DNA from: an uncultured Roseburia sp. | GTDB taxonomy: Bacteria > Bacillota > Clostridia > Lachnospirales > Lachnospiraceae | Direction: 5' to 3' | Assembly (NCBI GenBank): GCA_947573605.1 | Contig: CANPGM010000011.1 | Coordinates: forward strand, 1 to 64,000 | DNA length: 64,000 bases | Part shown: positions 27,455 to 36,113 of the stretch, in pieces | Position numbering within the stretch: position 1 is the stretch's first letter | Layout of the letters: every line of letters starts with the position of its first letter | Position numbers and translations under genes: made by a program | Notes under the pieces: model-generated | What the model was told of the DNA's origin: nothing | What the model saw: the letters and a program-made list of their open reading frames with translations, nothing else | Database searches by the model: none

Positions 27455-28183
27455 ATGATCGTTCATGTTTTCTGCGATTATCTGAATGCATTTCGGTGGG
27501 GAAAAATAAAGGAAGCATTCGGTAATTTTACTTTCGGTTGGTTATTTATCTATGTCCTGGTAATTTATCCGTTTATGATCCTTCGTATCTGGGAGGACAA
27601 CTGGTTTTCCTATTACGGAAGTGTCATACCGGCATGTTTTATCGGATTTTCCATGTGTGTAACGGAAGTTCGTCTGCCGAAGCTTATGCTGCTTTGTCCG
27701 TTAGATCGGGAGGAGCGGAAAAAATATCTGTATCTGATGTTTGCGGCGCGCCTCTTTGTCCCGATGACGCCGGGACTGGTGTTATACGGCGTCGGCTGTT
27801 ATCGGATCAATGTGTCTCCGGTATGCTGCGCCGTAGGAATTTTTTCGCTGTTTTCTTTTGCGCTCTGCGCTTGCATTTCTTCTTCCTGGCAGCGAAACGG
27901 ATATAAAAACGGCAAATGGAGCGGGCGTCGTCCGCAAAGAGAGATACCGGAAGAACTGAAGGGACTGGAACCGGCGGGACTGACCGGAGTCGGCGTCGGG
28001 ATTGTGTTACTGGCGGGAAGCGTTGCGTTTATGAACTTTGGGACATGGCGCTGGCTTGATGCCGTATGGGCGGCCGCAATCGTTCTGGAGCTGATTTTAG
28101 ATATTCTGGCCGTCAGATATATCAGGCCGGTTGTAGAAATTGCCGCGGATTACGAGCGGACCTGCGATTATTTAGATAATTGA
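27455..28183 (+). CDS. Putative ABC permease subunit
   Basis: This protein has 242 residues from ATG 27455 behind AGGAGG. It has about five to six hydrophobic segments (near 22-45, 53-72, 95-115, 125-145, 180-200, 205-225), joined by a basic stretch WSGRRPQREIPEEL. No specific family motif was recognised. Its position directly after an ATPase gene makes it the probable membrane partner. It could also be a membrane protein working with both ATPases of the operon. Confidence 0.6.
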   Translation: MIVHVFCDYLNAFRWGKIKEAFGNFTFGWLFIYVLVIYPFMILRIWEDNWFSYYGSVIPACFIGFSMCVTEVRLPKLMLLCPLDREERKKYLYLMFAARLFVPMTPGLVLYGVGCYRINVSPVCCAVGIFSLFSFALCACISSSWQRNGYKNGKWSGRRPQREIPEELKGLEPAGLTGVGVGIVLLAGSVAFMNFGTWRWLDAVWAAAIVLELILDILAVRYIRPVVEIAADYERTCDYLDN

Positions 28184-28257
28184 CGAAGCAATAGTAAATA
28201 CGTTTCTGGTAAGGGCATATCCCGGATGTGGCCGGTAGATATGAAAAGGGTAGATTT

Positions 28258-28635
28258 ATGAAAATGATAATAAAACCGCAGGGGACAATGGCAATTTATG
28301 AACAGATTGTAAATCAGTTAAAGAATGCCGTTGTATCAGGCGAATTGAGCGCCGGAGAGGCACTGCCCTCCATAAGGGCGCTGGCGGGCGAGCTGCAGGT
28401 CAGTGTGATTACGACAAAGCGCGCCTATGAAGAGCTGGAAAAGGAAGGACTGATCCGTTCTGCAGCCGGAAAAGGATTTTATGTCTGCGAATACAATAAG
28501 GACTACCTGAAGGAAAAACAGCTGATTATGATAGAGTCGCGTTTAACGGAGCTGATTCATGAGGCGAAGGGAGCGGGGCTAAGCTGTGAAGAATTGTTGG
28601 AAATGACGGAAACTCTTTATCGGGATGGAGTGTAA
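28258..28635 (+). CDS. GntR-family regulator, YtrA subfamily
   Basis: This protein has 125 residues from ATG 28258 (AAAAGGG upstream). An N-terminal winged helix (about 10-75) contains YEQIVNQLKNAVVSGELSAG, LPSIRALAGELQVS and KRAYEELEKEGLI, classic GntR landmarks. A short helical tail of about 45 residues replaces a large effector domain, as in the YtrA subfamily. It lies between two ABC pairs and probably represses the promoter at 26456 through its palindrome. No promoter is seen directly upstream. Confidence 0.9.
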   Translation: MKMIIKPQGTMAIYEQIVNQLKNAVVSGELSAGEALPSIRALAGELQVSVITTKRAYEELEKEGLIRSAAGKGFYVCEYNKDYLKEKQLIMIESRLTELIHEAKGAGLSCEELLEMTETLYRDGV

Positions 28636-28690
28636 GAGGAAGCGGACGCTTGAAACGCCGGCTTCACCGGTCGGGAACGGGAGGAAATAC

Positions 28691-29377
28691 ATGGATGACA
28701 AGACGACATTGAAATTTTCACATGTGACGGGAAAAGGAAAAAAATTCGGATTAAAGGACGTCAGCTTTTCGCTGCCCGCAGGATATCTGATGGGGCTTGC
28801 CGGGAAAAACGGAGCGGGGAAGACGACTCTGATCGATTATATTATGAATCCGAATATCCGTTATAGCGGAACCATTTCAATTGATGGAATGGATATTCGC
28901 AAGGATTTTACGGCGGCGAAGGACAAAATAGGATTTGTCTCCGAAGAGAATCGTTTTTTTGAGACATATTCAGCCGCAGTAAATGCAAAGCTTCTGGGAA
29001 GATTTTATAAACAGTGGGATGCGAAGCTCTTTGATACGGTGTTACGGGAGACGGGGGTTTCCGGCGCAAGGACGGTCGGGCAAATGTCGCGCGGAGAGCG
29101 GTTTAAATTCCAGATGGCGTTTGCAATGGCGCACCGGCCGGTCTTATATCTGCTCGACGAGGCCACGGCGGGCATGGACCCGGTTTTTCGAATTGATTTC
29201 TTTAAAATGCTCCATAAAGTCATTGAATCGGGCGAGGCTTCCGTTTTATTAACCAGTCATATTCAGGAGGAACTCGTGCAGAAAACAGACTATACCGGGA
29301 TTTTGGAAAAAGGAATTATGACAAAGTTTGGAGAAAGTGTGGAAGTATGGAAAGAAAAAACGAATACGAACGGATAA
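28691..29377 (+). CDS. ABC transporter ATP-binding protein (second of two)
   Basis: This protein has 228 residues from ATG 28691 (GGGAGGAAATAC upstream). It has Walker A GKNGAGKTT (about 37-45), a Q-loop replaced by FVSEENRFFE, signature MSRGERFKFQ, Walker B VLYLLDEATAGMD and the H-loop LLTSHIQEE. Both ATPases of the operon share the unusual basic signature and the FKFQ/LKFQ extension, so they are related. Its 3' end overlaps the next membrane-protein gene by 31 bases. Confidence 0.88.
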   Translation: MDDKTTLKFSHVTGKGKKFGLKDVSFSLPAGYLMGLAGKNGAGKTTLIDYIMNPNIRYSGTISIDGMDIRKDFTAAKDKIGFVSEENRFFETYSAAVNAKLLGRFYKQWDAKLFDTVLRETGVSGARTVGQMSRGERFKFQMAFAMAHRPVLYLLDEATAGMDPVFRIDFFKMLHKVIESGEASVLLTSHIQEELVQKTDYTGILEKGIMTKFGESVEVWKEKTNTNG

Positions 29378-29841
29378 AAAGCTTTTTTAAAGACTACAGC
29401 TTCATACGGTCGGATTGCACGCCGTTTCTGATGCTATCAATCTTTTTTGAGCTGTTTCACGGAGTGGCGATGATGGTGCCGTATCAGGAGGCGGTACTTG
29501 ACGGCGCCGTCTATCTTGTACCGATGACGACCGGTATTTTCGGCCCGGCCTTTTATCTGATTCCGTCTTTTCTGACGGTGGGGAAGGGAAAACGAATGAA
29601 AATCGGGGAACTGTTAAAGTATTTGCCGGTGGAAAGAAAGTATCTGAAAAGATTTCGTGCAGAGCGGCTCGCTGTTTTTGTATGCAGAGTGTTTCCGGTT
29701 TTCTTCTGCTTACAGCTTTTGTTTTCCGGTCTGTATTACCGGGAGATTGGAATCGGAAACATTCTTTACGCTCTGTGCTTTGGCCTGTTCTGGCCGTTTT
29801 TATCGAATTTGTGTATGATTTTATGGAATGGAGAGAAATAA
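29347..29841 (+). CDS. Putative ABC permease subunit (small)
   Basis: This 164-residue membrane protein has about four hydrophobic segments (near 25-45, 52-75, 112-130, 137-157) and a basic patch GKGKRMKIGELLKYLPVERKY in the middle. The LLKYLPVERKYLKRFR segment recalls the PLDREERKKYLYLMF segment of the other operon membrane protein. This suggests the two are distant relatives and may pair. It overlaps the preceding ATPase gene by 31 bases, indicating coupled translation. No named family was recognised. Confidence 0.55.
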   Translation: MERKNEYERIKSFFKDYSFIRSDCTPFLMLSIFFELFHGVAMMVPYQEAVLDGAVYLVPMTTGIFGPAFYLIPSFLTVGKGKRMKIGELLKYLPVERKYLKRFRAERLAVFVCRVFPVFFCLQLLFSGLYYREIGIGNILYALCFGLFWPFLSNLCMILWNGEK

Positions 29842-29846
29842 AAATC

Positions 29847-29897
29847 AGCAGGCCCTTTTCCTGTGAAACGCAATGCTTCCGGGAGTATGGGCCTGCT
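29847..29897. terminator. Bidirectional terminator between convergent genes
   Basis: A perfect 9-bp stem, AGCAGGCCC with GGGCCTGCT, has T-rich sequence on the plus strand and a T run on the minus strand. It serves the ABC operon and the oppositely oriented HD-GYP-like gene. Confidence 0.8.
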
Positions 29898-29924
29898 TCT
29901 ATTTGCTGCGGACGATCTGCGGGA

Positions 29925-31097
29925 TCAGTTCTGCCGCTGTTCGATCTTTTCCTTCGCACGACGGAACCGTTCCGTCGTTTTCTGTAAATGAGCGTCCGCG
30001 GAAAAATGCTCCAGACTGTTTTCGTCGATTCGGATCCGGTTATCCATGGTCTTCATAATATCGACAATTTTTAGTTCGCTTCCGATATTCGGATCGCTTA
30101 AATCGTAGAGCTGATTGTCTTTAAAGTTTAAAATCATAGGATGAAGCAGATCGTCCGGGTTCTCTGCTACGACAAGTCCTTTTTCCCCGTTAGAGAAATC
30201 CAGACATGCGCCCGGAGGAAGAATGTGGATGCAGTTTGCAAGCGCTGCAACCGCGCTGGGCTTGAACAGGCGGCTGTTCTTTTTCAGATATTTGATCGCG
30301 ATAAGCTCGGATACGGGCGGCTGGTCAAGACTCATAGCCGTCATACGGTCAAACTTATCCGCAACTTTCAGAATATCGGCAAACAATTTGATTTCGGGAG
30401 ATACCTCTTTCGGTTTGGCGGATGCGCTGCTTTCGTAAACAAACTGTTTCATGATCTCAAGACCTAATCTGGAAATGCCGGATTCGTCCGCAAACGTTCG
30501 TATGGTCTCAAATCCCTTTTCAAGATTCTGCTGAATCGCGTCATATTCGCTGACCGTCAGATTCTCCCCTTTTTCAAGAATGGAGCGCGGTACATAGAGA
30601 TAACCGAAATCATAGAGAAGCGCGGCGGTAACAAGGGCCTGCTCCTGCTCAGGGTTAAACTTCATCTCATTTGCAAGCATGGCTGCAAGAATGGCGACAC
30701 TGATGGAGTGCTTATAGGCGAAGTCTGCGGAACTGCGCAGATTCTGAGTAAAGTTCAGCTTATGGTTTAGCGAGCCGTAACGGCTAATGATATTGTTCGT
30801 AAGCTCTACAATGCCGGAAGCAGCTTTCCCTGCCGTCAGTCGATCCATACAGTCCTTGATTTTAAACATGTAGATAGTCTGAAACTGTTCGAATTCGATA
30901 TCCTCTTTGGAAAGCGGCGGCACCGGTTCCGCCGGTTCGAGGATAAAAAGACCGATCAGTCCGAAATTCTCCACGCTGTTAATACCCTGTACCGTTAGCT
31001 GGGTATTTCTTTCGTAGAGGAGAACGCCCATCTTGTTATAGATTGGCTTTGCCAGGCGCATACCCGGCCTTAAATCCGATGTTTTCACAAATTGCAT
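29925..31097 (-). CDS. Degenerate HD-GYP-domain protein
   Basis: This protein has 390 residues from ATG 31097; ATG 31109 touches the AAAGGA and is too close. An N-terminal domain (about 1-110; LRPGMRLAKPIYN) typical of HD-GYP proteins precedes the HD-GYP region (about 125-310). The first helix keeps KHSISVAILAAMLAN, and LYVPRSILEKGENLTVSEY fits the family. Key residues are lost: the HD pair reads YD in LLYDFGY, the later His is Asn in QQNLEKG, and the HHExxDGxGYP block is absent. Cyclic-di-GMP hydrolysis is therefore unlikely; binding or scaffolding is possible. It is the only minus-strand gene here. Confidence 0.8.
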   Translation of the reverse strand: MQFVKTSDLRPGMRLAKPIYNKMGVLLYERNTQLTVQGINSVENFGLIGLFILEPAEPVPPLSKEDIEFEQFQTIYMFKIKDCMDRLTAGKAASGIVELTNNIISRYGSLNHKLNFTQNLRSSADFAYKHSISVAILAAMLANEMKFNPEQEQALVTAALLYDFGYLYVPRSILEKGENLTVSEYDAIQQNLEKGFETIRTFADESGISRLGLEIMKQFVYESSASAKPKEVSPEIKLFADILKVADKFDRMTAMSLDQPPVSELIAIKYLKKNSRLFKPSAVAALANCIHILPPGACLDFSNGEKGLVVAENPDDLLHPMILNFKDNQLYDLSDPNIGSELKIVDIMKTMDNRIRIDENSLEHFSADAHLQKTTERFRRAKEKIEQRQN

Positions 31098-31196
31098 AGA
31101 TATAACCATTCCTTTCAGATTCTAAAGTATGCAGTGCTTTTGTCACGAAAAGCAATTGTATGAGAAAAAGTACTATATTAACCATATAATAGCATA

Positions 31197-31225
31197 TTGA
31201 AAGCTTAATTACAATCTGCTATCAT
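31197..31225 (+). promoter_or_regulatory. Extended -10 promoter of the SleB-domain hydrolase
   Basis: TTGAAA at 31197-31202 and TATCAT at 31220-31225 are 17 bp apart, with TGC before the -10. It lies in the divergent region between the HD-GYP-like gene and the hydrolase gene. The minus-strand promoter was not located with confidence. Confidence 0.7.
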
Positions 31226-31264
31226 AAGACAAATAACATTTTTTTTAAGGGGATGGCGGTTCCT

Positions 31265-32419
31265 ATGAATAGAATACCGATGAAAAGAGTTTTGGCTGCA
31301 TTTCTGGTTCTTTGTATCCTGACGCTTACGACGGTGTATGCGGAGGTTACGCAGGACGATATCGATGCGGCAAAAGACGAGCTTGACAAATTAGAAGATC
31401 AGAAGGACAATGCCGAGAACGCCGCAGAAAATTACGCGGGGGAGCGGGAAAAGCTCAATGGGGATTTGAATAGTTTAAACGGCCAGCTTCAGAGTATCGC
31501 CGCTTCCATGAATGAGCTGGAAGGAAAAATTGCGAACAAGGAATTTGAAATTGCCGCTGCAACAGATTCACTTGCCGCGGCGGAGTTAAAGTCGGCCGAT
31601 CAGTATGAAAATATGAAAAGGCGTATTCAGTTTATGTATGAAAACGGAAATACGTCTCTGCTTGTCGCGTTGTTTGAATCCGGCTCCATATCGGAATTTT
31701 TAAACCGTGCGGCGTATATTTCCGATATCAATCAGTATGACAGAGAAAAACTGGAAGAATTTGAAACGCTGCAGCGGGAGATTGCGGAGAACAAGCAGAA
31801 GCTGGAGGCGGACAGGAACGAGCTTCTGGCGCTACGCACGGATATGGAGGACAAGCAGAATACCGTAAACAGCCTGATTCAGGCGACCAGAGCGAATCTG
31901 TCGAATGCGGAGGCAAATCTGGCGGGAGCGCTCGGAAATATTGAGGATATTGAAGAAAAGATCAGAAAGATGGAGGAATACGAGCGGCAGCTGGAGGAAC
32001 AGAAGGCCAAAGAGGACGCCGCGAGACTCGCCGCAATAAAAGAACAGGAGGCCGAGGATACCTCCGGCGTTATATACATACCGGAAGAAAGCGATTTATA
32101 TCTGCTGGGGGCCATTATTCAGTGCGAAGCGGAAGGAGAGCCCTACGAAGGAAAACTGGCGGTGGGAAGCGTTGTTTTAAACCGGGTAAAGAGTTCTTAT
32201 TTTCCGAATACAATATCCGGCGTGATCTATCAGTCGGGACAGTTTTCCCCGGTTGCCAGCGGGCGGTACGAATACCGGCTTCAGGCGGGGGTCAACGAAG
32301 AATGTATGCGGGCGGCGCAGGAAGTGCTCGATGGAAATATTACGCTGAACTGTCTGTTTTTCCGGACGAACAACGGCATTATAACGGGGATCGTAATCGG
32401 AAATCACGTATTTTATTAA
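31265..32419 (+). CDS. Secreted coiled-coil protein with SleB/CwlJ-type hydrolase domain
   Basis: This protein has 384 residues from ATG 31265; ATG 31253 directly abuts the AAGGGG and is less likely. It has a signal peptide (about 1-26, ending VYA). A long coiled coil (about 28-265) contains MKRRIQFMYENGNTS...EFLNRAAYISDI, nearly the same insert as the FtsEX-linked M23 hydrolase. A C-terminal Hydrolase_2 domain (about 275-384) carries the catalytic Glu in IQCEAEGEPYEGK and VVLNRVKSSYFPNTI. SleB-type enzymes are lytic transglycosylases of spore cortex or wall. The shared coiled coil suggests FtsEX may control it too. Confidence 0.88.
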   Translation: MNRIPMKRVLAAFLVLCILTLTTVYAEVTQDDIDAAKDELDKLEDQKDNAENAAENYAGEREKLNGDLNSLNGQLQSIAASMNELEGKIANKEFEIAAATDSLAAAELKSADQYENMKRRIQFMYENGNTSLLVALFESGSISEFLNRAAYISDINQYDREKLEEFETLQREIAENKQKLEADRNELLALRTDMEDKQNTVNSLIQATRANLSNAEANLAGALGNIEDIEEKIRKMEEYERQLEEQKAKEDAARLAAIKEQEAEDTSGVIYIPEESDLYLLGAIIQCEAEGEPYEGKLAVGSVVLNRVKSSYFPNTISGVIYQSGQFSPVASGRYEYRLQAGVNEECMRAAQEVLDGNITLNCLFFRTNNGIITGIVIGNHVFY

Positions 32420-32455
32420 TGAAAAGAAAACGGCAAAACAGCCGGCAGTACGAAA

Positions 32456-32497
32456 AAGAACGTTTTTGTGAAAAATATACAAAAAACGTTCTTTTTT
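32456..32497 (+). terminator. Intrinsic terminator after the SleB-domain gene
   Basis: A perfect 12-bp stem (AAGAACGTTTTT with AAAAACGTTCTT, 14-base loop) is followed by a T run. The gap from here to 32749 carries only the promoter and Rex-like site listed separately, plus small palindromes (CCGCATGCGG near 32645 and TCTGCA/TGCAGA near 32655 followed by T7). Confidence 0.85.
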
Positions 32498-32510
32498 GCA
32501 GATAAATCTA

Positions 32511-32539
32511 TTGCAATAGAATTGAAAATATGATAGCAT
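32511..32539 (+). promoter_or_regulatory. Probable promoter of the butyrate operon
   Basis: TTGCAA at 32511-32516 and TAGCAT at 32534-32539 are 17 bp apart, with TG one base before the -10. It would give a structured leader of about 205 bases before thl. Confidence 0.5.
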
Positions 32540-32689
32540 GAACAAGTACGGAAAAGCTTGAAAAATGTCTGAATACATATCATCGTACCCGAATATATCA
32601 GAGACAGGGGAATCCATTCCGTCGTGCGGCATTACGAATACGACCGCATGCGGATCTGCATTGTGCAGAAATTATTTTTTTGCAAAAGA

Positions 32690-32707
32690 TTGTTAAAAAA
32701 TTAACAG
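32690..32707 (+). promoter_or_regulatory. Rex-like redox operator upstream of thl
   Basis: TTGTTAA-AAAA-TTAACAG matches the Rex consensus TTGTTAAnnnnTTAACAA at every fixed position but the last. Rex represses fermentation genes when NADH is low, and thl/hbd/bcd operons are known Rex targets in clostridia. It lies 43 bases before the thl start codon and well downstream of the visible promoter, so it may act as a roadblock or mark a nearer promoter that was not recognised. Confidence 0.75.
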
Positions 32708-32749
32708 CATTTTTCAGCAAACTTTATTTTTTAAGAAGGAGACGAGAAA

Positions 32750-33937
32750 ATGGCAAACAAAGTAGTTTTAGCAGGCGCATGCCGTACTGCAATCGGTAAA
32801 ATGGGTGGGGCTTTAAGCAATACTCCGGCGGCAGATCTGGGAGCAATCGTAATTAAGGAAGCGTTAAACAGAGCAGGCGTAAAGCCTGAACAGGTTGACG
32901 AAGTATTAATGGGCTGCGTAATTCAGGCCGCTCAGGGACAGAACGTTGCACGTCAGGCTTCTATCAAGGCAGGTCTGCCGATCGAAGTTCCGGCCGTTAC
33001 ATTGAACGTGGTATGCGGTTCCGGATTAAAGTGCGTCAATGAAGCGGCTGCACTGATCCAGTCAGGACAGGCGGACATTGTTGTTGCGGGCGGTATGGAA
33101 AATATGTCTATGGCTCCGTATGCCATGACAAAGGCTCGTTTTGGATATCGTATGAACAATGCGACAATTATCGACACAATGGTAAACGATGCTCTGACAG
33201 ATGCGTTCAACCACTATCATATGATGATTACGGCTGAAAACGTATGTGATAAATATGGTCTTACGCGTGAAGAACTGGATGCATTTTCCGCAAACAGCCA
33301 GCAGAAATGCGAGAAGGCAATCGCGGAAGGCAAGTTCAAAGACGAGATCGTACCGGTTCCGGTTAAAGTTAAGAGAGAAGTTGTAGATTTCGTAACGGAT
33401 GAAGGTCCGCGCCCGGGAACGACAGCCGAATCTCTGGCTAACTTAAAATGCTGCTCCGGTAAGGAAGGCGGACTTGTTACGGCAGGAAATGCTTCCGGTA
33501 TCAACGACGGCGCCGCTGCAATCGTTGTTATGAGCGAAGAGAAGGCAAAAGAACTTGGCGTGAAGCCGATGGCTGCATGGGTAGCAGGCGCGCTTGGCGG
33601 CGTAGAGCCGGAAATCATGGGCGTTGGACCGGTTGCTTCCACCAGAAAGGTACTTGCAAAGACAGGACTTACTATTGACGATATGGACTTAATCGAGGCA
33701 AACGAAGCGTTTGCGGCGCAGTCCGTTGCAGTTGCAAGAGATTTGAATTTCGATATGTCCAAAGTAAACGTAAACGGCGGCGCAATCGCGCTCGGACATC
33801 CGGTAGGAGCTTCCGGCTGCCGTATCCTTGTTACGCTGCTGCATGAAATGCAGAAGAGAGGATCAAACAGAGGTCTTGCTACTCTTTGCATCGGCGGCGG
33901 AATGGGCTGCTCTACAATTGTTGAGAAATACGAATAA
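32750..33937 (+). CDS. thl: Acetyl-CoA C-acetyltransferase (thiolase)
   Basis: This 395-residue thiolase has the nucleophilic Cys in [10 protein letters not shown] (about residue 89), the His in [10 protein letters not shown] and the C-terminal catalytic Cys in [10 protein letters not shown] (about 387). It condenses two acetyl-CoA to acetoacetyl-CoA, the first step of butyryl-CoA synthesis. AGAAGGAG precedes the ATG. Codon choice (frequent GCT/GCA, GTT/GTA) looks like that of highly expressed genes. It opens the hbd-bcd-etfB-etfA operon. Confidence 0.96.
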   Translation: MANKVVLAGACRTAIGKMGGALSNTPAADLGAIVIKEALNRAGVKPEQVDEVLMGCVIQAAQGQNVARQASIKAGLPIEVPAVTLNVVCGSGLKCVNEAAALIQSGQADIVVAGGMENMSMAPYAMTKARFGYRMNNATIIDTMVNDALTDAFNHYHMMITAENVCDKYGLTREELDAFSANSQQKCEKAIAEGKFKDEIVPVPVKVKREVVDFVTDEGPRPGTTAESLANLKCCSGKEGGLVTAGNASGINDGAAAIVVMSEEKAKELGVKPMAAWVAGALGGVEPEIMGVGPVASTRKVLAKTGLTIDDMDLIEANEAFAAQSVAVARDLNFDMSKVNVNGGAIALGHPVGASGCRILVTLLHEMQKRGSNRGLATLCIGGGMGCSTIVEKYE

Positions 33938-33984
33938 TTACCAGGGGTTTTTTGTTTAAAATATAGAATTCAGGAGGAACGACA

Positions 33985-34824
33985 ATGAAAGTTGGAATTA
34001 TTGGAGCGGGAACAATGGGTTCCGGAATCGCTCAGGCATTTGCACAGACAGAAGGATACGAAGTATATCTGTGCGATATCAACGAAGAATTTGCAGCAAA
34101 CGGAAAAAATAAAATTGCAAAGGGCTTTGCAAAGAGAGTTGAAAAAGGCAAGATGAATCAGGAAGACGCCGATAAGATTCTTGCAAAGATTACTACCGGC
34201 GTAAAAGATATTTGTACAGACGCCGATCTGGTAGTGGAAGCTGCGCTTGAAGTAATGGATATTAAGAAACAGACCTTTAAGGAATTACAGAACATTGTTC
34301 CGTCCACCTGTATGTTTGCGACGAATACTTCTTCCCTTTCCATTACGGAAATCGGAGCAGGTCTTGACAGACCGGTTATCGGAATGCATTTCTTCAATCC
34401 GGCTCCGGTTATGAAGCTGATCGAAGTAATTAAAGGAGAGAATACGCCGGATGAATTAAGAGATAAGATTGTAGAAATTTCCAAAGCAATCGGCAAGACT
34501 CCGGTAGAAGTAAACGAAGCTGCAGGATTTGTAGTAAACAGAATCTTAATCCCGATGATTAACGAAGGTATCGGAATTGTTGCGGACGGCGTTGCATCGG
34601 TAGAAGGCGTTGACACGGCTATGAAATTAGGCGCAAATCACCCGATGGGACCGTTGGAGCTGGGGGATCTTGTAGGCCTTGACATCGTTCTTGCAATTAT
34701 GAACGTATTATATGACGAGACAGGCGATCCGAAGTATCGTCCGCATCCGCTTCTTAAAAAGATGGTCCGCGCAGGAAAGTTAGGACGCAAGACCGGAATC
34801 GGTTTCTACGATTACAGCAAATAA
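33985..34824 (+). CDS. hbd: 3-Hydroxybutyryl-CoA dehydrogenase
   Basis: This 279-residue protein has the N-terminal Rossmann motif [13 protein letters not shown] and the catalytic [14 protein letters not shown] segment (His about 137). The C-terminal domain contains [13 protein letters not shown] and [16 protein letters not shown]. It reduces acetoacetyl-CoA to 3-hydroxybutyryl-CoA with NAD(P)H. AGGAGG precedes the ATG. The usual crotonase gene is not found before or after it, so dehydration to crotonyl-CoA must depend on a gene elsewhere. Confidence 0.96.
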   Translation: MKVGIIGAGTMGSGIAQAFAQTEGYEVYLCDINEEFAANGKNKIAKGFAKRVEKGKMNQEDADKILAKITTGVKDICTDADLVVEAALEVMDIKKQTFKELQNIVPSTCMFATNTSSLSITEIGAGLDRPVIGMHFFNPAPVMKLIEVIKGENTPDELRDKIVEISKAIGKTPVEVNEAAGFVVNRILIPMINEGIGIVADGVASVEGVDTAMKLGANHPMGPLELGDLVGLDIVLAIMNVLYDETGDPKYRPHPLLKKMVRAGKLGRKTGIGFYDYSK

Positions 34825-34836
34825 ACCGTATTTGCA

Positions 34837-34872
34837 GCAGACACCTGCCGTAGGGGATACGGCAGTGTCTGC
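34837..34872 (+). other. Strong intercistronic hairpin between hbd and bcd
   Basis: GCAGACAC plus TGCCGT (one bulged C) pair with ACGGCA plus GTGTCTGC around a 7-base loop, a 14-bp stem. No T run follows, so it is more likely an RNA-stability or processing element than a terminator. Confidence 0.6.
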
Positions 34873-34904
34873 ATTATAAATTCAGGAAATGAGGTAAAAA
34901 AATC

Positions 34905-36059
34905 ATGGATTTCTCTTTAGATAAAAAACATGAAATGGCGCGTTCTCTGTTCAGAGAATTTGCCGAGAATGAAGTTAAGCCGCTTGCACAGGAAGTGGAT
35001 GAGACAGAAGAATTCCCGATGGAAACAGTGAAGAAAATGCAGAAAAACGGTTTTATGGGGATTCCGGTGCCGAAGGAATACGGCGGACAGGGATGCGATC
35101 CGCTTACATATGTAATGTGCGTAGAAGAATTATCGAAAGTATGCGCAACAACAGGCGTTGTTGTATCCGCGCATACATCTCTCTGCATTGATCCGATTTT
35201 AACATACGGAACGGAAGAACAGAAGCAGAAATATGTAAAACCGCTTGCAACGGGAGAAAAGCTCGGCGCATTTGCACTGACGGAACCGGGCGCGGGCACG
35301 GACGCTCAGGGCGCGCAGACGAAGGCGGTGCTGGACGGCGACGAGTGGATTTTAAACGGTTCGAAATGCTTCATTACGAACGGTAAAGTAGCGGATGTTT
35401 ATATTGTTATTGCAATTACAAGCGTTGTGGAAGACAAGAGAGGCAGAAAGAAAAAGAATTTTTCTGCTTTTATCGTAGATAAAGGAGCGCCGGGCTTCTC
35501 ATTCGGAACAAAGGAAAAGAAAATGGGTATCCGCGGTTCCTCTACATATGAGTTGATTTTTGAGGACTGCAGAATTCCGAAGGAAAATCTTCTCGGACCG
35601 GAAGGAAAAGGTTTCCCGATCGCAATGCATACGCTTGACGGCGGACGTATCGGTATCGCGGCTCAGGCGCTTGGTATTGCAGAAGGCGCATTGGACAGAG
35701 CAATTGCTTATACAAAAGAAAGAAAGCAGTTCGGACGTTCCATTGCACAGCAGCAGAATACGCAGTTTAAGCTGGCTGATATGGCTGCGAGAATCGAGGC
35801 TGCACAGCTTCTGGTTTATAAAGCGGCAATGGCGAAGGCGACACAGAAGGTTTACTCCGTAGAGGCTGCAAAAGCAAAATTATTTGCGGCAGAAACCGCT
35901 ATGGCAGTTACTACAGAAGTGGTACAGTTGTTCGGCGGTTATGGATATATCAGAGAATATGACGTAGAGCGTATGATGCGCGATGCGAAGATTACCGAGA
36001 TTTACGAAGGAACAAGCGAGGTTCAGAGAATGGTAATCTCAGGCGCGCTGCTGAAATAG
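34905..36059 (+). CDS. bcd: Butyryl-CoA (short-chain acyl-CoA) dehydrogenase
   Basis: This 384-residue flavoprotein of the acyl-CoA dehydrogenase family has FALTEPGAGTDAQG (FAD loop), WILNGSKCFITNG, the RKQFGRSI segment and the catalytic-base region IYEGTSEVQRMVISGALLK. With EtfAB it reduces crotonyl-CoA to butyryl-CoA, in clostridia by flavin-based electron bifurcation with ferredoxin reduction. The immediate etfB-etfA neighbours support this over beta-oxidation. Confidence 0.95.
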   Translation: MDFSLDKKHEMARSLFREFAENEVKPLAQEVDETEEFPMETVKKMQKNGFMGIPVPKEYGGQGCDPLTYVMCVEELSKVCATTGVVVSAHTSLCIDPILTYGTEEQKQKYVKPLATGEKLGAFALTEPGAGTDAQGAQTKAVLDGDEWILNGSKCFITNGKVADVYIVIAITSVVEDKRGRKKKNFSAFIVDKGAPGFSFGTKEKKMGIRGSSTYELIFEDCRIPKENLLGPEGKGFPIAMHTLDGGRIGIAAQALGIAEGALDRAIAYTKERKQFGRSIAQQQNTQFKLADMAARIEAAQLLVYKAAMAKATQKVYSVEAAKAKLFAAETAMAVTTEVVQLFGGYGYIREYDVERMMRDAKITEIYEGTSEVQRMVISGALLK

Positions 36060-36113
36060 CAGGTCGCATTTTATAGTAATTCGGCAAAATAATAGAATAA
36101 GGAGTGAAATACC

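Noticed and set aside
33217-33891. Long minus-strand open frame of 224 codons inside thl
   Set aside because: It is an antisense shadow of a well-conserved thiolase with biased codons and has no protein family features.
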